From contig PNJT01000002.1 of assembly GCA_013822005.1 (NCBI GenBank), positions 1 through 45,662 of the forward strand: DNA of 45,662 nucleotides. The letters run 5' to 3'. The DNA comes from Novosphingobium sp. (GTDB lineage Bacteria > Pseudomonadota > Alphaproteobacteria > Sphingomonadales > Sphingomonadaceae). The notes beneath the pieces were generated by a model that had not been told where the DNA came from, did not search any database, and saw nothing but the letters and a program-made list of their open reading frames with translations. The position numbers and the translations under genes were made by a program. Positions 14,755 through 23,819 of this stretch are shown here, piece by piece. Positions within the stretch are counted from its first letter, which is position 1. Each line of letters begins with the position of its first letter.

Positions 14755-16059
14755 TTAGTCCACGAACGGATCGCGGACCAGGATCGTGTCCTCGCGCTGG
14801 GGGCTGGTCGAGACCAGCGCCACCGGCGTTTCGATCAGTTCCTCGATCCGGCGGATGTACTTGATCGCCTGAGCGGGCAGATCAGCCCAACTGCGCGCGC
14901 CGGCGGTGGTGCCGCTCCAGCCTTCCATTTCCTCATAGATCGGCTCAACCGCGGCCTGATCGGCAGCGTAGCTGGGGAAATAGTCGAGCAGAGTCTCTGT
15001 CCCATCCGCCCGACGCAATTTGTAGCCCACGCAGATCTTCACTGTGTCGAACCCGTCGAGCACATCGACCTTGGTCAGCGCGATCCCGGTGACGCCGCTG
15101 ATCGTGCAGCTTTGGCGCGTGAGCACCGCATCGAACCATCCGCAGCGACGCTTGCGCCCGGTGACGGTGCCGAATTCGTGGCCGCGTTCACCCAGCCGCT
15201 GGCCGGTTTCATCCTCCAGCTCGGTCGGGAACGGGCCTGAGCCGACGCGGGTGGTATAGGCCTTGACGATCCCCAGCACAAATCCCGGCGCGCTGGGCCC
15301 CATGCCCGACCCGCTGGCGGCAGTGCCGCTGACCGTGTTGGAGCTGGTGACGAACGGGTACGTGCCGTGATCAACATCGAGCAGCACGCCCTGCGCGCCT
15401 TCGAACAGGATCCGCTTGCCGGCCTTGCGCGCCTGGTTCAGCGTGCGCCACACCGGCTTGGCAAAGGGCAGTACGAAAGCAGCGATATCCCACAGGTCGT
15501 CGAGCAGGCGTTGGCGATCGATCGGCGGCTGGCCGAACCCGGCGCGCAGCGCGTCGTGGTGGGCGCAGATCCGGTCGAGCTGCGGGCCCAGGTCGTCCAG
15601 ATGTGCCAGATCGCAGACCCGGATCGAGCGGCGGCCGACCTTGTCTTCATAAGCCGGTCCGATCCCGCGCCGCGTGGTGCCGATTTTCCCTGCACCACTG
15701 GCATCTTCGCGCAAGGCATCGAGATCGCGGTGGAACGGCAGGATCAGCGGAGCGTTTTCGGCGACTTGCAGGTTCTGCGGGTTCACATCGACCCCCTGCC
15801 CCTTGAGCTTGGCCACTTCATCGCGGAAGTGCCAGGGATCGAGCACCACACCGTTGCCGATCAGGCTGAGCGTGCCGGTGACAATGCCCGAGGGCAGCAG
15901 GCTGAGCTTGTAGACATTGTCGCCCACCACCAGCGTATGCCCGGCGTTGTGCCCGCCCTGGAACCGCACCACGGCATCGGCCCGGCTGGCCAGCCAATCG
16001 ACGATCTTGCCTTTGCCTTCATCGCCCCACTGGGCGCCGATCACGGTTACATTGGCCAA
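14755..16059 (-). CDS. purA: Adenylosuccinate synthetase
   Basis: PurA joins IMP and aspartate with GTP hydrolysis to form adenylosuccinate, the first step from IMP to AMP. The best start is a TTG at 16059, preceded by an aggaaagg site 7 bases away. It gives 434 residues beginning [18 protein letters not shown], with the P-loop GDEGKGK (12-18) and GHNAGHT at the expected places. Other signatures are [33 protein letters not shown] and [13 protein letters not shown]. The longer reading upstream to 16134 is low-complexity and lacks conservation. It faces the methyltransferase gene tail to tail with 12 bases between. Confidence 0.96.
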   Translation of the reverse strand: MANVTVIGAQWGDEGKGKIVDWLASRADAVVRFQGGHNAGHTLVVGDNVYKLSLLPSGIVTGTLSLIGNGVVLDPWHFRDEVAKLKGQGVDVNPQNLQVAENAPLILPFHRDLDALREDASGAGKIGTTRRGIGPAYEDKVGRRSIRVCDLAHLDDLGPQLDRICAHHDALRAGFGQPPIDRQRLLDDLWDIAAFVLPFAKPVWRTLNQARKAGKRILFEGAQGVLLDVDHGTYPFVTSSNTVSGTAASGSGMGPSAPGFVLGIVKAYTTRVGSGPFPTELEDETGQRLGERGHEFGTVTGRKRRCGWFDAVLTRQSCTISGVTGIALTKVDVLDGFDTVKICVGYKLRRADGTETLLDYFPSYAADQAAVEPIYEEMEGWSGTTAGARSWADLPAQAIKYIRRIEELIETPVALVSTSPQREDTILVRDPFVD

Positions 16060-16212
16060 TTCACAGGCCTTTCCTTGCAGGTGGAAACCGTGCCGCGCCC
16101 TAGGGGAATGGGCTGGCCAGGGCAAGCGAAGCATGGCTGCCTATCGCGCTCGCTCCTACGAAAGCTGTGAATTGCGGTAGCAACAGGGTGTCAGCAGCCA
16201 GTGCGATTGCCG

Positions 16213-16830
16213 TTATTGCCGCGCGCCCGCCTGCAGCTTGGCCAGTTGGCCGGTCAGCGCAGATTCCATTGCTGCGACCATCGGGCGAGTCCGCGGACCC
16301 GGTGCGGGCGGCAGGTGGCACGATGCCTTCTGCACATCAAGCGGCAGCATGATGCAAGCCGTAACAAGGTGGACAAGCCCGGTCTTCAACCGTTCTTGCA
16401 GCGCCAGCCCGCGCTTTTGGCGATCGGCATCGCGCTTTTGCAGCAATGCGGCCTGATCCAGAAAGGCCTGCCGTTCGGGCTGAAGCTGAGCGAGCAGTGC
16501 GTCGAGCTGCGACTTGTCGCCATCACAATAGGCCTTGCGGCGCGAATACTCGGGCTCCTCAAAGGTGCCCTGGCAATAGGAATTGTGCTGCTGGGTGCGC
16601 TGGCTGTAGTCTACTTGCCGGGCCTTGATCGAATTTCCCTTTGGCAAAAGATCCTTGGCATTCATATCGATGGCCTCGGCCTCGACCAGGTTCATCTCGA
16701 TCTCGCCGAGCACCCCGGAAATCTCGTTTTTGGCGGAATTGAGTGGCCCAAGGTCCGCTGCGGCAAGCACAGGGCTGCTGGCCGAGAAAGCCAGAACGGC
16801 GGACAGGACCATGCTGCGCATTGCCCCCAT
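16213..16830 (-). CDS. Exported protein of unknown function
   Basis: From the ATG at 16830, with a strong aggagga site 4 bases upstream, this encodes 205 residues. The start MGAMRSMVLSAVLAFSASSPVLAAA is a cleavable signal peptide, so the product is periplasmic. The mature part is helical and charged (EISGVLGEIEMNLVEAEAID, SQLDALLAQLQPERQAFLDQ, LLQKRDADRQKRG), suggesting a coiled coil. It has four cysteines (in YCQG, YCDGD, TACIM and ASCHLPP) that could form disulfides. I recognise no family. It diverges from the esterase gene; the 139-base gap between them must hold both promoters. Confidence 0.7.
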   Translation of the reverse strand: MGAMRSMVLSAVLAFSASSPVLAAADLGPLNSAKNEISGVLGEIEMNLVEAEAIDMNAKDLLPKGNSIKARQVDYSQRTQQHNSYCQGTFEEPEYSRRKAYCDGDKSQLDALLAQLQPERQAFLDQAALLQKRDADRQKRGLALQERLKTGLVHLVTACIMLPLDVQKASCHLPPAPGPRTRPMVAAMESALTGQLAKLQAGARQ

Positions 16831-16969
16831 ACAATCCTCCTGCGGATCGACCCTGTCAGCGAGGATACGCCTGCAAGCCTTTTGCGTCAAATCAGGCGAC
16901 AATCCGCGACAATTTGCGGCTGGTCTGGCAACCTGTCAGCAATAGTCTGCGTGCAAACGGAGATTTGCC

Positions 16970-17887
16970 ATGAAACGAATCTTGATCCTTGCTCTCGCCG
17001 CCGGTGCCCTGACCGCCGGAACCCTGGCCGAAGCCCGCCCCGGAGAGCGCCTGCGCGAACGGCTTGGCGGCGGACAGGGCCGCGCGCAGGTGGCACCCGC
17101 GCCGGGCAAGCAGACCCTCGCCTATGGGGCCGATGCCTTGCAGCAGCTCGACTATTACCCCGCGCAGAGCGGCGACAAGCGCGCGCCGCTGGTCGTCTTC
17201 GTCCACGGCGGCGGGTGGAAGCGGGGGAGCAAGGACAATGCCTCCGGTCCCTGGAAAGCCCCGCACTACACCCAGGCAGGTTATGCCTACGCCTCGATCA
17301 ACTACCGGCTGGTTCCCGCCGCCAAGGTTGAACAGCAGGCCGCCGATGTCGCGGCATCGCTGCGCTACCTGATCGACAATGCCGCGCGGCTGGGTTTCGA
17401 TCCCACCCGGATCGTGATCATGGGCCACAGCGCCGGCGCGCATCTGGTCGCGCTGGTCGGGACTGACGAACAGTACCTGAAGGGCGCCGGATTGAGCTTC
17501 GCCAACTTGCGCGGCGTGGTGCCTAACGACGGCGCGGCCTATGACGTGCCGCGCCAGATTGCCGAGGGCGGCAGGTTCATGAACGACACTTACGTCCAGG
17601 CCTTCGGCACCGACCCGGCGCGCCAGCGTGCGCTTTCGCCGACGCTCAATGCCCAGGCCCCCAACGCCCCGGCGTTCCTCTTGATCCACGTCCAGCGCCA
17701 GGACGGGATCGCCCAGAACAAGGCGTTGGAAACGGCGCTGCGCCAGGGCGGCACACCGGTAGAGCGCCGCGACTTTCCCGGCGACGGGCTCAAAGGCCAC
17801 ATGGAAATCAACCGCAGCCTGGGCGATCCCGCCTATCCTGCGACCCCGGTGGTCGATGCCTGGCTGAAGCGGGTGTTTGGGCTCTAA
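16970..17887 (+). CDS. Exported alpha/beta hydrolase (carboxylesterase/BD-FAE-like)
   Basis: The 305-residue protein has a Sec signal (MKRILILALAAGALTAGTLA) and then an alpha/beta-hydrolase domain of the esterase/lipase class. VVFVHGGGWKRG (75-86) carries the oxyanion-hole HGGGW, and IVIMGHSAGAHL (148-159) carries nucleophile Ser154. The late GHMEIN segment (near 280) carries the catalytic His. It should hydrolyse esters in the periplasm; the substrate is unknown. A cggag ribosome site precedes the ATG. The 3' end overlaps hisZ tail to tail by 4 bases. Confidence 0.9.
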   Translation: MKRILILALAAGALTAGTLAEARPGERLRERLGGGQGRAQVAPAPGKQTLAYGADALQQLDYYPAQSGDKRAPLVVFVHGGGWKRGSKDNASGPWKAPHYTQAGYAYASINYRLVPAAKVEQQAADVAASLRYLIDNAARLGFDPTRIVIMGHSAGAHLVALVGTDEQYLKGAGLSFANLRGVVPNDGAAYDVPRQIAEGGRFMNDTYVQAFGTDPARQRALSPTLNAQAPNAPAFLLIHVQRQDGIAQNKALETALRQGGTPVERRDFPGDGLKGHMEINRSLGDPAYPATPVVDAWLKRVFGL

Positions 17888-19008
17888 AGCTTCACTGCTT
17901 CGCCATCCTGCAACACATGGGTGCAGCCCAGCGCCTTGGCATCGCAGCAATCGCCCAGTGCGGCGACGGTGCGCCAGCCGATCGCGCGCAGGCGTGTCGC
18001 GTGGACCGGATCGTGGCCCAGCGGCAGGAACAGCGCGTCGCGCGGGGGCTCCTGTTCGGCCAGGCTGTCGATCAGGTCGTCCGGGTAGAGCGAGAACCCG
18101 ATCGCCGGCTCATCTGCGCGGCCTGCGCCGTTGGACTTGATGGTGTAGCTGCCGCCGCGGCCGATCAGGCCGGAGATTCCTGTTGCATAGATCGTGAAGC
18201 CGAACCAGGTCTGGTATTCGAATCCGTGCCGCTCGCTGGGATCGAGCGTCAGGCGAGCCTTGCCCGCAAGCCGCGCGGCAACCTGGCGCAGCGCCGCGAT
18301 CCGGCTGGCAAGCGCGCCGCCGGTGTCGAAAGCGGCGAGCCGCTCGATCGCGGTCTCGAACGGGCCGATCGCCTCGAGCAGCGGCAGGTAGGCCGCGCCC
18401 CCGGCATCGACCAGCGCCCCGGCATTCTTGGCATCGAGTTCGGCGCGGACCGCTTCAATCTGGTCAGCGCCCAGCGGCAGCGCCTGCGCCGCCAGCGTAT
18501 CGACCAGGTCCGGCAGGGTGAAATCGACCGACAGTCCCTTGGCCCCTGCCGCACCAAGGGCTTCGATTGCCACGGCAAGCGCCTCGGCGGCGGCGGCGAC
18601 CGAGTCCAGCCCGATCAGCTCCGCCCCCAGCTGCAGCCGCTCGCGCGCGGGATCGAGCCCGTCGCCCTTGATTGTCACGACCTGGCCCGCATAGCACAGC
18701 CGCAGCGGCCGGGCGCGGCCCGCCAGGCTGGTCGAGGCAATCCGGCCGAGCTGCGGGGTCATGTCGCTGCGCAGCGCCAGGGTGCGTAAGGAAGCCGGAT
18801 CGACGAACCGGAACATCCGGCGCAGGCGAATCCCGGCCATCCGGCTGGCCAGCGAATTCTCAAACTCGATCATCGGCGGCTGGACGCGCTCGTAGCCGTG
18901 GCCATCGAGCACATCGAGCACCGAACGCGTTACCCGCGCGGCAGCAGCGGCAGAGCCGGGCAAGCGGTCTTCAAGGCCTTCGGGCAGCAGATCGCGGTCG
19001 GTTTGCAT
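17884..19008 (-). CDS. hisZ: ATP phosphoribosyltransferase regulatory subunit
   Basis: HisZ is a catalytically dead histidyl-tRNA-synthetase-like subunit that partners the short form of HisG and confers histidine control on the first step of histidine synthesis. The ATG at 19008 gives 374 residues, near the family length. It starts MQTDRDLLPEGLEDRLPGSA. Class II synthetase motif 2 is degenerate (RLRRMFRFVDPASLRTLALR followed by SDMTPQ), and the glycine-rich GLIGRGGSYTIK block lies near the end of the core. The frame is open upstream only through repeat sequence. A short-form hisG is expected elsewhere in the genome. It follows the serA gene on the same strand, with a repeat element between them. 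Confidence 0.9.
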   Translation of the reverse strand: MQTDRDLLPEGLEDRLPGSAAAAARVTRSVLDVLDGHGYERVQPPMIEFENSLASRMAGIRLRRMFRFVDPASLRTLALRSDMTPQLGRIASTSLAGRARPLRLCYAGQVVTIKGDGLDPARERLQLGAELIGLDSVAAAAEALAVAIEALGAAGAKGLSVDFTLPDLVDTLAAQALPLGADQIEAVRAELDAKNAGALVDAGGAAYLPLLEAIGPFETAIERLAAFDTGGALASRIAALRQVAARLAGKARLTLDPSERHGFEYQTWFGFTIYATGISGLIGRGGSYTIKSNGAGRADEPAIGFSLYPDDLIDSLAEQEPPRDALFLPLGHDPVHATRLRAIGWRTVAALGDCCDAKALGCTHVLQDGEAVKL

Positions 19009-19057
19009 GTGCGGGCCTTTAGCGTGGTGTTGGGTTGGTGTCGAAGAAGAAAAGGGG

Positions 19058-19236
19058 GGTTCACGCAGAGATCGCAGAGAAGAAAGCAGAGGCGCAGAGA
19101 TGTTGTGCGAAGCCGAAGGCTTCTTCAATCATCCCGACGGCGCGGCAATCGGCACCGTCGGAATCTGCAGGCGGCTTCGCCGCAAGGTCAACCCCTCTGC
19201 GCCTCAACTTTCTTCTCTGCGATCTCTGCGTGAACC
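19058..19236. repeat. Inverted-repeat element with ggttcacgcagag ends, copy 2
   Basis: The element begins ggttcacgcagagatcgcag and ends ctctgcgtgaacc, with the two ends imperfectly complementary over about 40 bases. The interior again has gaagccgaaggcttc and ggcggcttcgccgc. The ends and internal hairpins match the copy at 12031-12204 while the rest differs. It fills the gap between serA and hisZ. Confidence 0.9.
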
Positions 19237-19249
19237 ATTCCTTCCTTGC

Positions 19250-20833
19250 TTAAAATGCCAGCGCCATCGCCCGCTTCACGCCGGGCAGCTTGCGCGCGGC
19301 ATCGAGCAATTCGGGGCTGACCTTGCTGTCGATGCTGAGCAGCAGCACCGCTTCCCCGCCGGCCTCGCGGCGGCCGAGGTTGAAGGTGCCGATGTTGATG
19401 CCGCTTTCGCCCAGCAAGGTCCCGATCCGGCCGATGAAGCCGGGAGCGTCTTCGTTGACGATATACATCATGTGGCCTTCGAGCTCGGCCTCGACCTTGA
19501 TCCCGAACAGCTCGACCAGGCGCGGTTCGCGGTTGGAGAACAGCGTGCCCGCGACCGAGCGTTCGCCCGCGTCGGTCTTGACCGAAACGCGCACCAGCGT
19601 GTGGTAATCGCCTTCCTTCTCGGATCTGATCTCGCGCACTTCGATCCCGCGTTCCTTGGCCAGGAACGGAGCATTGACCATGTTGACCGTGGCCGACTGG
19701 ACCCGCAGGAACCCGGCCAGCACGGCGGCAACGATCGGCTTGATGTTAAGCTCTGCCGCCGCGCCTTCGACGTGGATCGAGATCCGCGGGATCGCGCCGG
19801 TGGTGAGCTGGCCGACCAATGAGCCGAGATGTTCGGCGAGCACCATGTAGGGCTTCAGCTTGGGCGCTTCCTCGGCCGAGAGGCTGGGCATGTTGAGCGC
19901 GTTGGTGACCCCGCCGCTGACCAGGAAATCGGCCATCTGTTCGGCCACTTGCAGCGCGACGTTGACTTGCGCTTCGTTGGTGGAGGCCCCCAGGTGCGGG
20001 GTGCAGATGAAGTTCGGCGTGCCGAACAGCGGGCTGTCCTTGGCCGGTTCGGTCTGGAACACGTCGAGCGCCGCGCCGGCGACATGGCCGCTGTCGAGCG
20101 CGGCCTTGAGCGCGGCCTCGTCGATCAGCCCGCCGCGCGCGCAATTGATGATCCGCACGCCCTTCTTGGTCTTGGCGAGGTTTTCGGCCGAGAGGATATC
20201 GCGGGTCTGATCGGTCAGCGGCGTGTGCAGCGTGATGAAATCGGCGCGGGCCAGCAGCTCGTCGAGCTCGACCTTCTCGATCCCCAGCTCCACCGCGCGT
20301 TCGGGCGAGAGGAACGGATCGAACGCGACGACCTTCATCCTGAGGCCCAGCGCGCGGCTCGCCACGATCGAGCCGATATTGCCCGCGCCGATCAGGCCCA
20401 GCGTCTTGGCGGTCAGTTCGACCCCCATGAAGTCGTTCTTGGGCCATTTGCCGGCCTGGGTCTGGGCATTGGCTGCGGGGATCTGGCGGGCCAGCGCGAA
20501 CATCAGCGCGATCGCGTGTTCGGCGGTGGTGATCGAGTTGCCGAAGGGGGTGTTCATCACCACCACGCCCTGCGCCGAAGCGGCGGGGATATCGACGTTA
20601 TCGACGCCGATCCCGGCGCGGCCGATCACCTTCAGCTTCTTGGCGGCGGCGAGGACAGCGGGCGTGACCTTGGTCGAGCTGCGGATCGCGAGGCCGTCAT
20701 AGTCGCCGATCCGGGCGATCAGCTGTTCGGGGGTCTCGCCAGTGATTTCATCCACCTCGCAGCCGCGCTCGCGAAATATCGCGGCGGCGTTGGGGTCCAT
20801 CTTGTCGGAAATGAGTACGCGGGGTTTGGTCAT
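19250..20833 (-). CDS. serA: D-3-phosphoglycerate dehydrogenase
   Basis: SerA oxidises 3-phosphoglycerate with NAD+, the first step of serine synthesis. The 527-residue product is the long, two-regulatory-domain form. The substrate domain begins MTKPRVLISDKMD, the NAD site is GLIGAGNIG (146-154), INCARGGLIDEAAL and ICTPHLGAST carry the catalytic Arg and His, an intervening (ASB-like) domain follows, and a C-terminal ACT domain (from about 455, MMYIVNEDAPGFIGRIGTLL) is a likely serine or ligand sensor. A ggaga site precedes the ATG at 20833. It follows serC on the same strand with an inverted repeat in the 87-base gap, so the pair is probably one operon. Confidence 0.97.
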   Translation of the reverse strand: MTKPRVLISDKMDPNAAAIFRERGCEVDEITGETPEQLIARIGDYDGLAIRSSTKVTPAVLAAAKKLKVIGRAGIGVDNVDIPAASAQGVVVMNTPFGNSITTAEHAIALMFALARQIPAANAQTQAGKWPKNDFMGVELTAKTLGLIGAGNIGSIVASRALGLRMKVVAFDPFLSPERAVELGIEKVELDELLARADFITLHTPLTDQTRDILSAENLAKTKKGVRIINCARGGLIDEAALKAALDSGHVAGAALDVFQTEPAKDSPLFGTPNFICTPHLGASTNEAQVNVALQVAEQMADFLVSGGVTNALNMPSLSAEEAPKLKPYMVLAEHLGSLVGQLTTGAIPRISIHVEGAAAELNIKPIVAAVLAGFLRVQSATVNMVNAPFLAKERGIEVREIRSEKEGDYHTLVRVSVKTDAGERSVAGTLFSNREPRLVELFGIKVEAELEGHMMYIVNEDAPGFIGRIGTLLGESGINIGTFNLGRREAGGEAVLLLSIDSKVSPELLDAARKLPGVKRAMALAF

Positions 20834-20850
20834 TGTCTGTCTCCTGCCGT

Positions 20851-20928
20851 CAAAAATAGGGACTGTCCCTACTTTCCCTGGTGGTGTGAGTTCGTGAGGT
20901 GAGAAAAGTAGGGACTGTCCCTATTTTT
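20851..20928. repeat. Inverted repeat with tagggac-gtccct arms, copy 1 (serC-serA gap)
   Basis: Arms of 24 bases at 20852-20875 and 20905-20928 are complementary except at the central base. Each arm is itself a palindrome (tagggactgtccct). The serC stop codon and its last codons lie inside the right arm. The same arms occur between the two acyl-CoA dehydrogenase genes. Confidence 0.92.
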
Positions 20929-22066
20929 GATCTCTCGTCGTTGCGTAAGCCCAGTCGAGCCACGGCCCGAGCGCTTCCACATCGGCGGTATCGACCGTCG
21001 CGCCGCACCAGACTCTGAGGCCCGGCGGGGCATCGCGGTAGCCGGCGATATCGAAGGCCGCGCCTTCCTTCTCGAGCTGCCCGGTCATCGCCTTGATGAA
21101 ATCCGCTTCGGCACCTTCAACAGAAAGGCAGACCGAAGTCTTCGAGCGGGTCCCGCTATCGACCGCAAGGTGGCTCAGCCAGTCCCGCTCAGCGACGATT
21201 GTGTCGAGTGCGTGGGCATTGGCGTTCGACCGGGCCATCAGCCCTTCCAGCCCGCCCAGCCCCTTGGCCCATTCGAGCGCAAAGATCGCATCTTCGACCG
21301 CCAGCATCGAGGGGGTGTTGATCGTCTCACCCTTGAACACGCCTTCGGAGAGCTTGCCCTTCGAAGTCAGGCGAAACACCTTGGGCAGCGGCCAGGCGGG
21401 GGTATATTCCTCCAGCCGCTCCACCGCGCGCGGGCCCAGGATCAGCACGCCGTGGCCGCCCTCGCCGCCCAGCACTTTCTGCCACGAGAAAGTCGCGACA
21501 TCGATCTTGTCCCACGGGATGTCATAGGCAAACACCGCCGAAGTGGCATCGGCAAAGGTCAGGCCCTCGCGGTCGGCCGGGATCCATTCCCCATCGGGCA
21601 CGCGCACGCCGCTGGTGGTGCCGTTCCAGGTGAACAGCACGTCGTCGGCGAAATCGACCTTCGACAGATCGGGCAGCTGGCCGTAATCGGCGCGGTGGAC
21701 CTTGGGTTCGAGCTTGAGCTGCTTGACCGCATCGGTGACCCAGCCCTCACCGAAGCTTTCCCAGGCAAGGCAAGTCACCGCGCGCGCGCCCAGCATGGTC
21801 CACATCGCCATTTCGAAAGCGCCGGTGTCGCTGCCAGGGACGATGCCGATCCGGTGCGTATCGGGCAGGCGCAACACTTCGCGCATCAGGTCGATGCACA
21901 GCGCCAGGCGCGACTTGCCGATCTTGGCCCGGTGCGAGCGGCCAAGGCTTGTCGTTGCCAGCTTGTCAGGGGAATAGCCCGGCGGCTTGGCGCAGGGACC
22001 GGAAGAAAAGAACGGACGAGTCGGGCGCATTTGGGGCTTGCACGCCGGCCGGGTAGATTCAGTCAT
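20921..22066 (-). CDS. serC: Phosphoserine aminotransferase
   Basis: SerC transaminates 3-phosphohydroxypyruvate to phosphoserine with PLP, the second step of serine synthesis. The ATG at 22066 follows an aaggagag site and gives 381 residues of the alphaproteobacterial SerC type: KPQMRPTRPFFSSGPCAKPP near the N-terminus, GIVPGSDTGAFEMAMW, DATSAVFA with Asp173 and ATFSWQKVLGGEGGHGV with the PLP Lys197. Its last three codons and TAG (20921-20923) fall in the arm of the intergenic repeat, so the C-terminus DQK has probably been rewritten by the insertion. A structured leader precedes it. serC-serA encode consecutive pathway steps in reverse order. Confidence 0.97.
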   Translation of the reverse strand: MTESTRPACKPQMRPTRPFFSSGPCAKPPGYSPDKLATTSLGRSHRAKIGKSRLALCIDLMREVLRLPDTHRIGIVPGSDTGAFEMAMWTMLGARAVTCLAWESFGEGWVTDAVKQLKLEPKVHRADYGQLPDLSKVDFADDVLFTWNGTTSGVRVPDGEWIPADREGLTFADATSAVFAYDIPWDKIDVATFSWQKVLGGEGGHGVLILGPRAVERLEEYTPAWPLPKVFRLTSKGKLSEGVFKGETINTPSMLAVEDAIFALEWAKGLGGLEGLMARSNANAHALDTIVAERDWLSHLAVDSGTRSKTSVCLSVEGAEADFIKAMTGQLEKEGAAFDIAGYRDAPPGLRVWCGATVDTADVEALGPWLDWAYATTRDQK

Positions 22067-22071
22067 GTAGT

Positions 22072-22127
22072 CTCTCCTTACAGAGAGCACGCGCGGCGTT
22101 GGGACCGCGTGGCCCGGCGCCGCGTTG
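22072..22127 (-). ncRNA. Structured serC leader, candidate serC RNA motif
   Basis: Just upstream of serC the minus strand forms two hairpins. The first (22124 to 22092) pairs CGCGGCG with CGCCGCG and has an inner GGGcc/ggTCCC stem around ACGC. The second (22087 to 22072) pairs CTCTC with GAGAG and contains the Shine-Dalgarno AGGAG, so it could mask the ribosome site. A conserved serC RNA motif upstream of serC is known in alphaproteobacteria (described with the metA, speF, suhB and ybhL motifs). I match it by position and shape, not by a model search. Confidence 0.65.
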
Positions 22128-22194
22128 GATGATGCAGTGCAGCAAGTCAAGGCGCGATCCGCACGGTTCGTCGCGTTCCCATAGCTATTCGTGA

Positions 22195-22208
22195 AACGCT
22201 TAGGCGTT
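22195..22208. promoter_or_regulatory. Short palindrome in the serC/extensin divergent region
   Basis: aacgc-ttag-gcgtt forms a 5-bp inverted repeat about 30 bases before the extensin-family ATG and about 70 bases upstream of the serC leader. It could be an operator, but no regulator is suggested by the sequence. Confidence 0.25.
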
Positions 22209-22237
22209 GTTAACCATATCGGGAGCAATCTTGTTCC

Positions 22238-22903
22238 ATGCACACGAGGCTTCTCATCGTGATAGCGTTCCTGCTGGCGAGCGGCTGTTCGCTGGTCCCT
22301 GAGGAGCAGGCCCCGCGCAAGGCGGCGGTGGCGCGTTCGGCTGCGCCCGTCGTGGTGGGTCCCGAAGCGCAGGCCTGCATGGCCGATCTGGGCAGCCGCT
22401 CCGCCGGCTTCACCCCGCTGCCCGATACTTATTACGGCGCTGGCTGTTCGGCGCTAAGCGCGGTCAAGCTGGCCAGCCTGCGCAGCGATACCAAGCGGCT
22501 GAAGCTATCGAACCTGGGGCCGATGACTTGCACCCTGGCTGACACGTTTGCCGGCTGGGCCCGCTTTGGAGTGGACCGCGCAGCGCAGCAGATCCTGGGC
22601 AGCCCGCTGGTCAAGATCGAAACCATGGGCACCTACAACTGCCGCAACATCGCCGGGTCGGCCCGCCGCAGCGGCCACGCCCGCGCCCAGGCGATCGACG
22701 TTTCGGGCTTTGTCCTGGCCGACGGGCGGCGGATCACCATGGAAGGCAATTGGGAAGACAAGAGCCCCGAAGTCCGCCGCTTCTTCGCCGCGATCCACGC
22801 CAGCGCCTGCAAGCGCTTCGGCATGGTGCTGGGGCCGGACTATAACCCCGCGCACCGCAACCACCTCCACCTCGAAGTGGGCGGGCGCAAGGCTTGCCGT
22901 TAG
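22238..22903 (+). CDS. Extensin-family lipoprotein (M15-like peptidase fold)
   Basis: The 221-residue protein begins MHTRLLIVIAFLLASGCSL, a lipoprotein signal with Cys17. The domain matches the bacterial extensin-like C family (PF06904): an N-terminal GFTPL...YGAGCSA segment, then SGHARAQAIDVSGF (His147, Asp154) and HRNHLHLEVG (His209/His211). This is the zinc-site pattern of D-Ala-D-Ala-type M15 peptidases. A role in peptidoglycan trimming at the periplasmic membrane face is plausible but not proven for this family. A gggag site precedes the ATG. It diverges from serC and is followed by a palindromic element. Confidence 0.9.
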   Translation: MHTRLLIVIAFLLASGCSLVPEEQAPRKAAVARSAAPVVVGPEAQACMADLGSRSAGFTPLPDTYYGAGCSALSAVKLASLRSDTKRLKLSNLGPMTCTLADTFAGWARFGVDRAAQQILGSPLVKIETMGTYNCRNIAGSARRSGHARAQAIDVSGFVLADGRRITMEGNWEDKSPEVRRFFAAIHASACKRFGMVLGPDYNPAHRNHLHLEVGGRKACR

Positions 22904-22929
22904 AGATAGACGGTTTCGCAAAGACGCTG

Positions 22930-23030
22930 AAAGCCCTTCCCCGGTGGGGAAGGGTTGGGATGGGGGTTCGGCGCTTGCCTTCGAGCGTGGAGCCCCCACC
23001 CCAACCCCTTCCCGCTGGGGAGGGGCTATT
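22930..23030. repeat. Inverted-repeat element, family A, copy 2
   Basis: It opens with aagcccttccccggtgggga and closes with cccgctggggaggggct, as does the element at 3835-3930, with a more diverged middle. It lies between the convergent extensin-family and Anbu genes, again at a transcript-end position. Confidence 0.88.
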
Positions 23031-23051
23031 CAGCCAGAAAGGGCTGGACGC

Positions 23052-23795
23052 TCACTTGCTGGAAAAACTGTAGTCCGGCAGCGCGTGAAAGGCGTTCTTG
23101 AGCGCCTCGCTCCAGCCCGCCGAGACCGCCTGGAAATAGGCATCGTCGGCCTTGACCCGGCGCTGGTGGGCGGGTTCGAACCGGTCACGCTCGATCACCA
23201 TCAGGTCGAGCGGCAGCCCGACCGAGAGGTTGGCCTTGATCGTCGAATCAAAGCTGACCATCAGCAGCTTGACCGCGTCTTCAAAGCTCATGTCGCGGTC
23301 ATAGCCGCGGATGATGATCGGGCGGCCGTACTTGGTCTCGCCGATCTGGAAAAACGGGGTGTCAAAGCTGGCCTCGATGAAATTGCCTTCGGGATAGATC
23401 AGGAACAAGCGCGGTTCGCCGCCCTTGACCTGCCCGGCCACGATCATCGAGGCGGTGAAGGTGCTGGCTGCTTCCTCGCCATTGCGCGAGGTGCTGGAAG
23501 CGATAGTCTCGCGCAGCAACTTGCCGACGGTGGCGGCAACCTGGAACATGGTCTCGGCCTCAAGCAGCGAGTTGCCGCGCTCCGAATGGGCCTTGTTGCG
23601 ATCCTCGATCTGGCTGATCACGCCTTGCGTGGTGGCCAGGTTGCCTGCGGTCATGATCGCCACGATCCGCTCGCCCGGGATCGACCAGTGGTGCATCTTG
23701 CGAAAGGTCGAGATGTTATCGACGCCCGAATTGGTCCGGGTATCGCTCATCAGCACCAGCCCTTTGTCGAGCATCATTCCAACGCAATAGGTCAC
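23052..23795 (-). CDS. Anbu, proteasome-like peptidase
   Basis: The 247-residue product belongs to the Anbu (ancestral beta subunit) branch of the 20S-proteasome/HslV superfamily of N-terminal nucleophile hydrolases. After Met removal Thr2 becomes the nucleophile (MTYCVGMMLDKGLVLMSDTR), with Asp18 and Lys33 in the positions used by HslV. Other family segments are RIVAIMTAGNLATTQGVI and LFLIYPEGNFIEA. Structures of relatives show open helical or ring assemblies; no physiological substrate is known. It starts with GTG at 23795 and lies 24 bases after the transglutaminase gene. It is the last gene of the ATP-grasp, alpha-E, transglutaminase, Anbu cassette on this strand. Confidence 0.95.
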   Translation of the reverse strand: MTYCVGMMLDKGLVLMSDTRTNSGVDNISTFRKMHHWSIPGERIVAIMTAGNLATTQGVISQIEDRNKAHSERGNSLLEAETMFQVAATVGKLLRETIASSTSRNGEEAASTFTASMIVAGQVKGGEPRLFLIYPEGNFIEASFDTPFFQIGETKYGRPIIIRGYDRDMSFEDAVKLLMVSFDSTIKANLSVGLPLDLMVIERDRFEPAHQRRVKADDAYFQAVSAGWSEALKNAFHALPDYSFSSK

Positions 23796-23819
23796 GCAGG
23801 CTTTCCCCTTTAGACCCGC

